Assembly (NCBI RefSeq): GCF_026274175.1
Contig: NZ_JAPHNL010000251.1
Span: 1 to 51,026 of the forward strand
Reading direction: 5' to 3'
Source of the DNA: Streptomyces beihaiensis
GTDB taxonomy: Bacteria; Actinomycetota; Actinomycetes; Streptomycetales; Streptomycetaceae
DNA length: 51,026 nt
Both the position numbers and the translations under genes were made by a program. Below, piece by piece: positions 1 to 8,805 of the stretch (position 1 is its first letter; each line of letters begins with the position of its first letter). The notes under the pieces are model-generated. The model made no database searches. It was not told the DNA's origin and saw nothing but the letters and a program-made list of their open reading frames with translations.

Positions 1-121
1 CCTCGACGACCAGACCCGCGCCGGACAGGTCGCCGAGCTCGCCGCGCGATGCCGGGGGCGCTGCCGTGCGCAGGCGCGAGCCGCTCGTGGCGGCGACGCT
101 CGGAGCAGTAACAATGGAGGG
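1..121. other. window edge, no gene called
   Basis: I see no start codon with a ribosome-binding site and no recognisable protein here. The frame of the next gene is open back to the window edge, but its composition does not look like a continuation of that protein. TAACAAT at 109-115 could be a -10 element for the methyltransferase gene, and GGAGG at 116-120 could be its ribosome-binding site. Confidence 0.4.
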
Positions 122-1639
122 GTGAGTTCCAGCGCTTCCGCACCCCTTCCCTCCGCCGACCGGGACGACGTCGTCCGCCTCCTCCGGGACGCCCTGCTCA
201 AGGCGGAGTTCACCGCCGACGGGCTGCTCGACCTGCTCGGCGCTCCCGCCTACGCGGCGCTCGCGCGCAGCGAGACCGTGCCCGCCCTGCGCGCCACGCG
301 CGGCGACAGCCCGCTGGAGACGCTCGTCCGGCTCTTCCTGTTGCAGCAGCCGGTGCCGCGCACCCGCGTCGACGCGGTCCTGCCGGTCGACGCGTGCCTG
401 GACAGCGGCTGGCTGCGGGCCACCGAGGACGAGGTCGCCGCGACCGTCGACGTGCGGCCCTACGGCGGGCCCGACGGTGAGGACTGGTTCATCGTCTCCG
501 ACCTGGGCTGCGCGGTCGGCGGCGCCGGAGGCGTCGGCAGCCGCGCGGAGGGCGTCGTCCTGGGCGTCGGCGGGGCCTCCACGACACTCGCCGGGATCAC
601 CGTGCGTACGCCCGTCGCCTCCGCGCTCGACCTGGGCACCGGCTCCGGCATCCAGGCGCTGCACGCGGCCCGGCACGCCACGCGGGTCACGGCCACCGAC
701 CTCAACCCGCGCGCGCTGCGCGTCACCGCGCTGACGCTCGCCCTGTCCGACGTCCCTGCGGCCGACCTGCGGGAGGGCTCGCTGTTCGAGCCGGTGGGCG
801 ACGAGACGTACGACCTGATCGTCTCGAACCCGCCCTTCGTCATCTCGCCCGGCGCGCGGCTCACCTACCGGGACGGCGGAATGCGCGGGGACGATCTGTG
901 CCGCTCGCTCGTTCAGGAGGCAGCGGCACATCTCAACGAAGGGGGGTACGCGCAGTTCCTCGCCAACTGGCAGCACGTCGAGGGGGAGGAGTGGACCGAG
1001 AGGCTGCGCTCCTGGGTGCCGCGCGGCTGCGACGCCTGGATCGTGCAGCGCGAGGTCCAGGACATCACCCAGTACGCGGAGTTGTGGCTGCGCGACGCCG
1101 GTGACCACCGCACCGACCCGGCCGAGTACGCGGCGCGCTACGACGCGTGGCTCGACGAGTTCGAGGCGCACGGCGTGAGGGGCGTCGGCTTCGGATGGAT
1201 CACTCTGCGCAGGACCGACGCCGCCGAACCGTCCATCGTCATCGAGGAGTGGCCCCACCCGGTCGAGCAGCCGCTCGGCGACGCCGTGGGCGCCCACTTC
1301 GCGCGCGTGGACTGGCTGCGCGGGCACGACGACGCGGCGCTGCTTGAGGCGTCGTTCCTGCTCGCCGGAGAGGTGGTGCAGGAGCAGGTCGGGCTGCCGG
1401 GCGCCGAGGACCCGGAGCACGTGGTGCTGCGCCAGGGGCGCGGCATGCGCCGGGCGACCAAGGTCGACACGGTCGGCGCGGGATTCGCGGGCGTGTGCGA
1501 CGGCACGCTGAGCGCCGGGCGGATCCTGGACGCCATCGCCCAACTCATGGGTGAGGACCCGGTGCTGCTGCGCGACCGCACGCCCGCGCAGATCCGCACG
1601 TTGGTGGAACAGGGCTTCCTGGAGCCGGCGGGCGCCTGA
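122..1639 (+). CDS. class I SAM-dependent methyltransferase with NPPF motif
   Basis: The 505-residue protein starts at a GTG directly behind GGAGG. A helical N-terminal part (about 1-165) precedes a Rossmann-type methyltransferase domain. The SAM-binding motif LDLGTGSG lies near residue 169, the acidic ATDLNP strand follows, and NPPF near residue 237 is the catalytic motif of enzymes that methylate amide or exocyclic amino nitrogens (HemK/PrmC, RsmC and N6-adenine types). A C-terminal extension of about 170 residues lies beyond the usual domain. The family is common in actinobacteria, but the substrate (rRNA, protein or DNA) is not apparent. It sits upstream of topA and is probably transcribed alone. 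Confidence 0.85.
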   Translation: MSSSASAPLPSADRDDVVRLLRDALLKAEFTADGLLDLLGAPAYAALARSETVPALRATRGDSPLETLVRLFLLQQPVPRTRVDAVLPVDACLDSGWLRATEDEVAATVDVRPYGGPDGEDWFIVSDLGCAVGGAGGVGSRAEGVVLGVGGASTTLAGITVRTPVASALDLGTGSGIQALHAARHATRVTATDLNPRALRVTALTLALSDVPAADLREGSLFEPVGDETYDLIVSNPPFVISPGARLTYRDGGMRGDDLCRSLVQEAAAHLNEGGYAQFLANWQHVEGEEWTERLRSWVPRGCDAWIVQREVQDITQYAELWLRDAGDHRTDPAEYAARYDAWLDEFEAHGVRGVGFGWITLRRTDAAEPSIVIEEWPHPVEQPLGDAVGAHFARVDWLRGHDDAALLEASFLLAGEVVQEQVGLPGAEDPEHVVLRQGRGMRRATKVDTVGAGFAGVCDGTLSAGRILDAIAQLMGEDPVLLRDRTPAQIRTLVEQGFLEPAGA

Positions 1640-1781
1640 CGGCCGAAGCCGCGTCGCCGACCGGATTTCGCCCTCCGCTGCACGGTAGTTCACCCGTGCT
1701 TTCCCTGCCCGCGCCAGGCTCACCGGCCGGGCCCCTTGAGGCCAGGGAGACCTTGGGCTGGCCAGAGGCCCTTCGAAGCGG

Positions 1782-1845
1782 CCCTGGGGGCGCGAAGCCC
1801 TGGGGGCGCGAAGCCCTGAGGGCACGAAGCCCTGAAGGCACGAAG
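1782..1845. repeat. four tandem 16-bp repeats
   Basis: Four adjoining copies of a 16-bp unit start at 1782, 1798, 1814 and 1830. The first two are identical (CCCTGGGGGCGCGAAG); the third and fourth have GAGGGCAC and GAAGGCAC in the middle. The array lies between the methyltransferase stop and the small membrane protein gene. There are no spacers, so it is not CRISPR. Confidence 0.9.
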
Positions 1846-1870
1846 GGGCGAAGGGCGGGGAGGCAAGGCG

Positions 1871-2068
1871 ATGGAGAGTACCCCTGCGGTCTTCGCGGGC
1901 ACGGTGTTCGCGCTGTTCGGTTCGGGCCTGCTGCTGTGGACGGGGGCGCGCGTCCTGCACCGGGAGCCGGTGGCGTACGGAACGCGCCCCGTCGCGTCGG
2001 CGGTGGTGGCCGCTGCGGCGGGCGCGGGCGCGCTCGCCCTCGCGGCGTGGTGCTTCGCCCAGCTCTGA
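1871..2068 (+). CDS. small two-helix membrane protein, unknown function
   Basis: The 65-residue ORF has an ATG preceded by GGGGAGG at a suitable distance. It contains two hydrophobic segments, about residues 6-27 and 44-63, joined by a short basic loop, so it is predicted to be a helical hairpin in the membrane. I recognise no family motif. It lies between the 16-bp repeat array and the topA leader. Confidence 0.65.
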   Translation: MESTPAVFAGTVFALFGSGLLLWTGARVLHREPVAYGTRPVASAVVAAAAGAGALALAAWCFAQL

Positions 2069-2503
2069 CCCGTTCGGGGCGGGTACGGGCCCGGCCCGGC
2101 CGTGGCGGACGTCACGTCTCGTCATCCGGCATGTCGTCTGCGTAATATTTGACCGGATCATGTCGGGAGCATGCCCGTGCCTCGACGGCGCCGCGGCCGA
2201 CGAATTGTCCGGGAATCCACGGGAACGTGACGGGTGCCGACCTGCGCGGTACTGCGTATGGTGACGCCGCGAGCACCTGGAGTGCGGGGGTCCGCTCCGT
2301 GGTCCGGGGGCAGGATCACGAAGACTCGGGTTACCGTTCCGAGTGGCTGCTGCGTGCTTTTCCCGTTTGACACACCGGCGGGAGGTACCGTCACACTCCG
2401 CAGCAGTGCCGCAGTAGTGCCGCAGCACCCACCAGACCGAGCCGCACGGCCCCCGGAGCGGGCCGCGCGCGGCCCAGGCCGCCGACCGGAGAGAAGAGCG
2501 AAG
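2069..2503. promoter_or_regulatory. long topA upstream region
   Basis: About 435 bases without a convincing gene precede topA. TTGACA at 2367-2372 is a good -35 match, but no well-spaced -10 follows, so it is only suggestive. An AT-rich patch (TAATATTTGACC) lies at 2143-2154. In Streptomyces topA is controlled by DNA supercoiling at its promoter (family knowledge), which would suit a long leader. A frame open from 2234 into topA has no supported start. Confidence 0.4.
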
Positions 2504-5329
2504 TTGTCCCCGACCAGCGAGACCGCACAGGGCGGCCGCCGACTCGTCATCGTCGAGTCGCCCGCCAAGGCGAAGACGATCAAGGGCTACCTCGGTCCTG
2601 GGTACGTCGTCGAAGCGAGCGTCGGGCACATCCGCGACCTCCCCAACGGCGCGGCCGAGGTCCCCGAGAAGTACACGGGCGAGGTGCGCCGCCTCGGCGT
2701 GGACGTCGAGCACGACTTCCAGCCCGTCTATGTCGTCAATGCCGACAAGAAGGCGCAGGTCAAAAAGCTCAAGGATCTCCTGAAGGAGTCCGACGAACTC
2801 TTCCTCGCCACCGATGAGGACCGCGAGGGCGAGGCCATCGCGTGGCACCTCCAGGAAGTGCTCAAGCCGAAGATCCCCGTCCACCGCATGGTCTTCCACG
2901 AGATCACCAAGGACGCGATCCGCGCCGCCGTCGCCAACCCGCGCGACCTCAACAAGAAGCTGGTGGACGCCCAGGAGACCCGCCGCATCCTCGACCGCCT
3001 CTACGGCTACGAGGTCTCGCCGGTCCTGTGGAAGAAGGTCATGCCGCGTCTGTCGGCGGGCCGTGTGCAGTCCGTCGCCACCCGTCTCGTCGTCGAGCGC
3101 GAGCGCGAGCGCATCGCCTTCCGCTCCGCCGAGTACTGGGACCTGACCGGCACCTTCGCGACCGGCCGCGCGGGCGACCCGTCCGACCCGTCGTCCCTGT
3201 CGGCGCGCCTGAGCTCGGTCGACGGCAAGCGCATCGCCCAGGGCCGCGACTTCGACTCCCTCGGGCAGCTCAAGCCCGGTTCGGCCAACACGCTCCACCT
3301 GGACGAGGCGAACGCCCGCGCGCTCGCCGCCGCCCTGGAGAACACGGCCTTCTCCGTACGCTCCGTCGAGTCCAAGCCGTACCGCCGTTCGCCGTACGCC
3401 CCCTTCCGTACGACGACGATGCAGCAGGAGGCGAGCCGCAAGCTCGGCTTCGGCGCCAAGGCGACCATGCAGGTCGCGCAGAAGCTGTACGAGAACGGCT
3501 TCATCACCTACATGCGTACGGACTCCACGACCTTGTCGGACACGGCGGTCTCCGCCGCCCGTTCCCAGGTCACGCAGCTGTACGGCAGCGACTACCTGCC
3601 GGACAAGCCGCGCACGTACGCCGGCAAGGTCAAGAACGCCCAGGAGGCGCACGAGGCGATCCGCCCCTCCGGCGACCGCTTCCGCACGCCCGCCGAGACC
3701 GGCCTGACCGGCGACCAGTTCAAGCTCTACGAACTCATCTGGAAGCGGACCGTCGCCTCCCAGATGAAGGACGCCGTCGGTAACTCGGTGACCGTCAAGA
3801 TCGGCGGCACCTCCGCGGACGGCCGCGACGCCGAGTTCAGCGCGTCCGGCAAGACCATCACGTTCCACGGCTTCCTCAAGGCATACGTCGAGGGCGCCGA
3901 CGACCCGAACGCCGAGCTCGACGACCGCGAGCGGCGCCTGCCGCAGGTCGCCGAGGGCGACGCGCTGTCCGCCGAGGAGATCACCGCCGACGGCCACGCG
4001 ACCAAGCCTCCGGCCCGGTACACCGAGGCATCGCTCGTCAAGGAGCTCGAAGAGCGCGAGATCGGCCGCCCGTCGACGTACGCGTCGATCATCGGCACGA
4101 TCCTCGATCGCGGCTATGTCTTCAAGAAGGGGACGGCCCTTGTGCCCTCCTTCTTGTCGTTCGCCGTCGTCAACCTCCTGGAGAAGCACTTCGGGCGGCT
4201 CGTCGACTACAGCTTCACCGCGTCCATGGAGGACGACCTCGACCGCATCGCGCGCGGTGAGGCGCAGGCGGTGCCGTGGCTGAAGCGTTTCTACTTCGGT
4301 GAAGGCGAGGGTGCGGGCGCCGGCGGCGCGGCGGACGCGGGCAACGGCGACGGCGACCACCTGGGCGGCCTCAAGGAGCTCGTGACCGACCTGGGCGCGA
4401 TCGACGCGCGCGAGGTGTCCTCGTTCCCGGTCGGCAACGACATCGTGCTGCGCGTGGGCCGCTACGGCCCGTACATCGAACGCGGCGAGCGCGACTCGGA
4501 GAACCACCAGCGCGCCGACATCCCCGAGGACCTGGCACCGGACGAACTCTCCGTCGAGTACGCCGAGGAACTGCTCGCCAAGCCGAGCGGCGACTTCGAA
4601 CTGGGCACCGACCCGGTCAGCGGCCACCAGATCATCGCCAAGGACGGGCGCTACGGTCCGTACGTCACCGAGGTGCTCCCCGAGGGCACCCCGAAGACCG
4701 GCAAGAACGCCGTCAAGCCGCGCACCGCGTCGCTCTTCAAGTCCATGTCGCTCGACACGGTGACCCTGGACGACGCCCTGAAGCTGATGTCGCTGCCGCG
4801 CGTGGTCGGCACCGATGCCGAAGGCGTCGAGATCACCGCGCAGAACGGCCGCTACGGCCCGTACCTGAAGAAGGGCACGGACTCCCGCTCCCTGGAGTCC
4901 GAGGACCAGATCTTCGGCATCACGCTGGAAGAAGCCCTGGAGATCTACTCCAAGCCGAAGCAGCGCGGCCGCGCTGCCGCGAAGCCGCCCCTCAAGGAGC
5001 TCGGTGAGGACCCGGTCAGCGGCAAGCCGGTCGTCGTCAAGGACGGGCGGTTCGGCCCGTACGTCACCGACGGCGAGACCAACGCGACACTGCGCTCGGC
5101 GGACTCCGTGGAGGACATCACGCCCGAGCGCGGCTTCGAGCTCCTCGCGGAGAAGCGCGCCAAGGGCCCGGCCAAGAAGAAGACGGCCAAGAAGGCACCC
5201 GCGAAGAAGGCCACCGTCAAGAAGACCACCACGGCGAAGAAGACGGCCGCGAAGAAGACCACCACGGCCAAGAAGGCGACCACCGCCAAGAAGACAGCCG
5301 CCGCCAAGAAGGCCGCTCCGGCCGAGTAG
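2504..5329 (+). CDS. topA: DNA topoisomerase I
   Basis: Type IA topoisomerase that relaxes negative supercoils. I start it at TTG 2504, giving MSPTSETAQGG and 941 residues, because GGAGAGAAG lies just upstream and the protein family begins here; the open frame from 2234 is probably leader. A TOPRIM domain is present at the N-terminus (VIVESPAKAKTI, then DEDREGEAIAWHL). The catalytic tyrosine is Tyr336 in FITYMRTDST. The C-terminal part carries repeated GRYGPY/GRFGPY modules instead of zinc ribbons. It ends in a lysine/alanine tail of about 60 residues (KK-T-AKK units), typical of actinobacterial TopA and thought to aid processivity. A strong hairpin follows at 5341. Confidence 0.97.
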   Translation: MSPTSETAQGGRRLVIVESPAKAKTIKGYLGPGYVVEASVGHIRDLPNGAAEVPEKYTGEVRRLGVDVEHDFQPVYVVNADKKAQVKKLKDLLKESDELFLATDEDREGEAIAWHLQEVLKPKIPVHRMVFHEITKDAIRAAVANPRDLNKKLVDAQETRRILDRLYGYEVSPVLWKKVMPRLSAGRVQSVATRLVVERERERIAFRSAEYWDLTGTFATGRAGDPSDPSSLSARLSSVDGKRIAQGRDFDSLGQLKPGSANTLHLDEANARALAAALENTAFSVRSVESKPYRRSPYAPFRTTTMQQEASRKLGFGAKATMQVAQKLYENGFITYMRTDSTTLSDTAVSAARSQVTQLYGSDYLPDKPRTYAGKVKNAQEAHEAIRPSGDRFRTPAETGLTGDQFKLYELIWKRTVASQMKDAVGNSVTVKIGGTSADGRDAEFSASGKTITFHGFLKAYVEGADDPNAELDDRERRLPQVAEGDALSAEEITADGHATKPPARYTEASLVKELEEREIGRPSTYASIIGTILDRGYVFKKGTALVPSFLSFAVVNLLEKHFGRLVDYSFTASMEDDLDRIARGEAQAVPWLKRFYFGEGEGAGAGGAADAGNGDGDHLGGLKELVTDLGAIDAREVSSFPVGNDIVLRVGRYGPYIERGERDSENHQRADIPEDLAPDELSVEYAEELLAKPSGDFELGTDPVSGHQIIAKDGRYGPYVTEVLPEGTPKTGKNAVKPRTASLFKSMSLDTVTLDDALKLMSLPRVVGTDAEGVEITAQNGRYGPYLKKGTDSRSLESEDQIFGITLEEALEIYSKPKQRGRAAAKPPLKELGEDPVSGKPVVVKDGRFGPYVTDGETNATLRSADSVEDITPERGFELLAEKRAKGPAKKKTAKKAPAKKATVKKTTTAKKTAAKKTTTAKKATTAKKTAAAKKAAPAE

Positions 5330-5340
5330 CCGGGCACACG

Positions 5341-5370
5341 CGTTGGGCGGAGCCGTGCCTCCGCCCAACG
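5341..5370 (+). terminator. topA terminator hairpin
   Basis: A perfect 12-bp inverted repeat (CGTTGGGCGGAG and its complement) encloses a 6-base loop, starting 12 bases after the topA stop. No T-tract follows, which is common for Streptomyces terminators. A second small hairpin (ACACC/GGTGT, 5379-5393) lies between it and the next promoter. Confidence 0.8.
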
Positions 5371-5382
5371 TGGCGAACACAC

Positions 5383-5419
5383 CTTCGGGGTGTCGGCGGG
5401 TCCCTATAGGCTGGACGAA
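5383..5419 (+). promoter_or_regulatory. probable leaderless promoter of the tmk fusion gene
   Basis: TAGGCT at 5407-5412 is a good Streptomyces -10 hexamer and ends six bases before the ATG at 5419. Transcription would begin at about the A of the start codon. No ribosome-binding site precedes the ATG, which supports a leaderless mRNA. The -35 region (CTTCGG) is poor. Confidence 0.55.
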
Positions 5420-8400
5420 TGACCCGAGCCGAGCAGCCAACGGCCGCCAGCACCGGCCCCGACAGCCCCGACACGGCCCCGGACGACGCCCTGGTGGCGG
5501 ACTCCAGGGAGCGCGCCGTGCGCGCACTCCTGCGCGTACCGGAGCTGCGCCGCCTGTGGTCGGCGCAGCTCATCGGCTCAGTCGGCGACGTGCTCGGGCT
5601 CCTCGTCCTCGTCGTGCTCGCCATGCAGGCGGCCATCGCCCAGGGCACGTTCGGCGGCGGCTACCGGGGAGTGGCGCTCTGCGTCGCCGCCGTGTTCGGC
5701 GCGCGCATCCTGGCGACGCTGCTGTTCGGCGCCGTCCTGCTCGGCCCGCTCACCTCACTGACCACACCGGGCGGCCCGCTCGACCGGCGCTGGACCATGG
5801 TCGGGGCGGACGGGCTGCGGGCGGCCCTGCTGATCGTCGCGCCCCTGTGGATCGACTGGACACCGGCCGACGCCCCCGCGCTGATCCTCGTCACCACGTT
5901 CGTCGTGGGCGTCGCCGAACGGTTCTGGACCGTCGCCAAGGACAGCGCCGCGCCCGCGCTGCTGCCCCCGCCGCCGCCCGAGGGTGCGGCCGTGCGGCCC
6001 CTGCCCGACCACATGGACGCGGTGCGCCGCCTGTCGCTGCGCACCGGCTTCGTCGCCGTCCCGCTGGCCGCCGCCGCCCTCGTCGTCGTCACCCTGGTCG
6101 AGAACCTGATCGCCGTCGGCGTGGACTGGTTCACGCAGCACCAGGTGGCACTCTCGTCGTACGTCGGCGCCGGCCTGTTCGCCGCGTCGCTGTCCGTCGT
6201 CGTCTTCCTCGAACTTCCCGCCACGCAGACCCCTCGCGCGCGGTCGCCGCTGGAGGGCCTGCGCAGGCCGCGCACGGCCGCCGGAGCGGACAAGGGCCGT
6301 ACGGGCGCGATCCCGCTGCTCGTCGTCGCCTGCGGCGCGGTCGCCGCCGCGATCTCGGCCGCCGTCGCCGTCACCGTGCTGCATGCCAAGGACCTGGGCG
6401 GCGGACCGGTGACGTTCGGGCTGCTCGTGCTCGGCCTGACCGGCGGCACCGTCGTCGGCATCCGCGCGGCCCGAGCCGTGCTGCCGTCGCTGTCGCGGCG
6501 GCGGCTGCTCGCGCTCGCCATCGCGCTGACCGGGATCGCCCTGCTCGCCGCCGGGCTCGTGCCCGACCCGACCAGCGTGGTCCTCATCGTGACCCTCGCG
6601 GGCGTCGCCGCGGGCGTCGCCGCCAACACCGGGCACACCCTGCTCGACCAGGAGACCGAGGAATACCGCCGCGCCCGGACCACCGAACACCTCCAGGCGG
6701 TCGTACGGGTGTGCGTGGCGCTCGGCGCCGTCGCCGCGCCCGTCGTCGCCGCGGTGATCGGCCCGCACCACCTGGAGAGCGGCAAGTTCGTCTTCGCGCA
6801 CGGCGGGGCCGCGTTCACGCTGATGCTCGTGGGCGCCCTGCTGCTGCCCGTCGCCGCGCTCGTGCTCGCCAAGGCCGACGACCGCAGCGGCGTGCCCCTC
6901 CGCCACGACCTGCGAGAAGCACTGCTGCGCGGCAGCGACCCCGCCCAGGCCCCGGCCGCGACCGGCTTCTTCATCGCCCTGGAGGGCGGCGACGGCGCGG
7001 GCAAGTCCACCCAGGCCGAGGCGCTCGCCGAGTGGATCCGCGCCAAGGGCCACGAGGTGGTCGTCACCCGCGAGCCGGGCGCGACCCCCGTCGGCAAGCG
7101 CCTGCGCTCGATCCTCCTGGACGTCTCCAGCGCCGGACTCTCACACCGCGCGGAGGCGCTTCTCTACGCCGCCGACCGCGCGGAGCACGTCGACACCGTG
7201 GTCCGCCCGGCGCTCGAACGCGGCGCCGTCGTCATCTCCGACCGGTACATCGACTCGTCCGTCGCCTACCAGGGAGCGGGCCGTGACCTGTCCCCGGCCG
7301 AGGTCGCCCGCATCAACCGCTGGGCCACCAGCGGCCTGGTGCCCCACCTGACGGTGCTGCTCGACGTGGACCCCGAGGCGGCGCGCGAGCGGTTCACCGA
7401 GGCGCCCGACCGGCTCGAGTCGGAGCCGATGGAGTTCCACGCGCGCGTACGAGCGGGTTTCCTCACGCTGGCCGCCGGTGACCCGGGCCGCTACCTCGTC
7501 GTCGACGCGGGCCAGGAACCGGAGGCCGTCACCACGGTCATCCGGCACCGCCTCGACACCCTGCTGCCCCTCTCCGAGGCCGAGATCAAGGCGCGGGAGG
7601 AGGCCAGGAAGGCCGCCGAGGAAGAAGCCCGCCGCAAGGCGGAGGAAGAGGCGGCGCGCAAGGCGGAGGAGGAGCGCCTCGAACGCGAGCGGCAGGCGGA
7701 AGAGGCCAGGCTGCGCGCCGAAGAGGAGGAGCGCAAGCGCCGCGAGCTGGAGGAGGCCCAGCGCCGCGAGGCCGAGCGCCAGGCCGAGGAGGCCAGGCAG
7801 CGAGCCGAGGACGCCCGCCGCAGGGCCGAGGCCGAACAGGCCCGCCTCGCGGCGGAGGAGAAGGCCCGCGCGGCCGAGCAGGAGCGGTTGCGCAAGCAGG
7901 CCGAGGAAGAGGAGCGGCTGAGGGCCGAGGCCGAGGCGCGGCGCCTGGAGAAGCAGCGCAAGGCCGAGGAGGCGCTGCTGCGCGCGGAGGAGGCCCGCCG
8001 GCTCGCCGCAGAGGCAGCCGAGGCGACGAAGCAGATGAGGGCTGTACCGCCGAGCGTGGCGTCACCGAGCGCCTCGGCCGCGCCCGTCGCGGCATCGGAC
8101 CCGGACCCGGGCCGGTCCGCCGCGACGCAGCCGACACGGACACCGTCATCGACGCAGCCGACACCGTCATCGACCCAGTCGACATCGTCGCATTCGCATT
8201 CGCATTCGCAGTCGCAGACACGGTCGCGGGCACAGGAGCGTGAGCGGGAATCGGCGCACGAGCCGGGGCAGGTGCCGGATGCGGGGCGGGCCCCGGAGCC
8301 GGACAACGAGGCGACCGTTCAGACGCCGATGGTCACCGACCAGGGGCAGCCGTCCCCGGCCGGGCCGCGGCCCCGGGCCGATGCCCCTGCCCCGCCGTCC

Positions 8401-8775
8401 GGCCTTTCGGACGCGGAGGAGACAGCGGTGCTGCCCCCGGTGCGGGACGCCGAGGAGACGGCGCAGCTGCCGCGCCCGCCTGCGCCCGGACCGGCCGGTG
8501 CCGCCGACGAGACGGCCGTACTGCCGCAGGTGCCGGACGCGTCCGGGAACAAGGTGCCGCCGGGCTACTTCCGCGACGAGCGCCCGGTGCGGCCGGACGG
8601 CTCTGAGGGCAGTACGGCGGAGCTTCCGCAGGTCGACGAGGAGGGCAGGCCGCGGCGCCGCCCCCGCCCCGACTGGGCGGAGGAGACGCCGCTCGACGAC
8701 CTGCCGTCGCTGGCGGACGAGCTGCTCGGCGGCCGTGACGACGACGGCGACGGGCGTGGCCGCCGGGGCCGCTGA
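5419..8775 (+). CDS. tmk: MFS-like membrane domain fused to thymidylate kinase and coiled-coil tail
   Basis: An 1118-residue multidomain protein. Residues about 30-500 form a polytopic MFS-like membrane domain. Residues about 514-720 are a dTMP kinase: P-loop EGGDGAGKSTQ near 523, DRYIDSS near 608 (DR[YFH] motif). It phosphorylates dTMP to dTDP. Residues about 722-875 are an Arg/Glu/Ala/Lys-rich coiled coil. The last 240 residues are disordered, Ser/Pro/Glu-rich, and repeat a short acidic T-A-x-L-P motif four times. A stand-alone kinase is about 210 residues; this fusion is, from memory, usual in Streptomyces. It would anchor the kinase at the membrane. No other tmk is seen here, so it is probably the essential enzyme. 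Confidence 0.9.
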   Translation: MTRAEQPTAASTGPDSPDTAPDDALVADSRERAVRALLRVPELRRLWSAQLIGSVGDVLGLLVLVVLAMQAAIAQGTFGGGYRGVALCVAAVFGARILATLLFGAVLLGPLTSLTTPGGPLDRRWTMVGADGLRAALLIVAPLWIDWTPADAPALILVTTFVVGVAERFWTVAKDSAAPALLPPPPPEGAAVRPLPDHMDAVRRLSLRTGFVAVPLAAAALVVVTLVENLIAVGVDWFTQHQVALSSYVGAGLFAASLSVVVFLELPATQTPRARSPLEGLRRPRTAAGADKGRTGAIPLLVVACGAVAAAISAAVAVTVLHAKDLGGGPVTFGLLVLGLTGGTVVGIRAARAVLPSLSRRRLLALAIALTGIALLAAGLVPDPTSVVLIVTLAGVAAGVAANTGHTLLDQETEEYRRARTTEHLQAVVRVCVALGAVAAPVVAAVIGPHHLESGKFVFAHGGAAFTLMLVGALLLPVAALVLAKADDRSGVPLRHDLREALLRGSDPAQAPAATGFFIALEGGDGAGKSTQAEALAEWIRAKGHEVVVTREPGATPVGKRLRSILLDVSSAGLSHRAEALLYAADRAEHVDTVVRPALERGAVVISDRYIDSSVAYQGAGRDLSPAEVARINRWATSGLVPHLTVLLDVDPEAARERFTEAPDRLESEPMEFHARVRAGFLTLAAGDPGRYLVVDAGQEPEAVTTVIRHRLDTLLPLSEAEIKAREEARKAAEEEARRKAEEEAARKAEEERLERERQAEEARLRAEEEERKRRELEEAQRREAERQAEEARQRAEDARRRAEAEQARLAAEEKARAAEQERLRKQAEEEERLRAEAEARRLEKQRKAEEALLRAEEARRLAAEAAEATKQMRAVPPSVASPSASAAPVAASDPDPGRSAATQPTRTPSSTQPTPSSTQSTSSHSHSHSQSQTRSRAQERERESAHEPGQVPDAGRAPEPDNEATVQTPMVTDQGQPSPAGPRPRADAPAPPSGLSDAEETAVLPPVRDAEETAQLPRPPAPGPAGAADETAVLPQVPDASGNKVPPGYFRDERPVRPDGSEGSTAELPQVDEEGRPRRRPRPDWAEETPLDDLPSLADELLGGRDDDGDGRGRRGR

Positions 8776-8805
8776 CGCTGTCGTCGGCGAGGGCCGGACG
8801 GGAGC

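Noticed and set aside
1782-1845. CRISPR array
   Set aside because: Units abut with no spacers, and no cas genes are present.
2234-2503. N-terminal 90-residue extension of topoisomerase I
   Set aside because: Composition is unlike a protein domain and the family starts at the TTG at 2504 behind a ribosome-binding site.
5661-7097. Long minus-strand frames opposite the tmk fusion
   Set aside because: They mirror the high-GC codon pattern of the real gene and have no motif or start signal.
8119-8240. Separate low-complexity gene after the coiled coil
   Set aside because: The Ser/His/Gln/Thr-rich repeat is in frame with the kinase fusion and continues to its stop.
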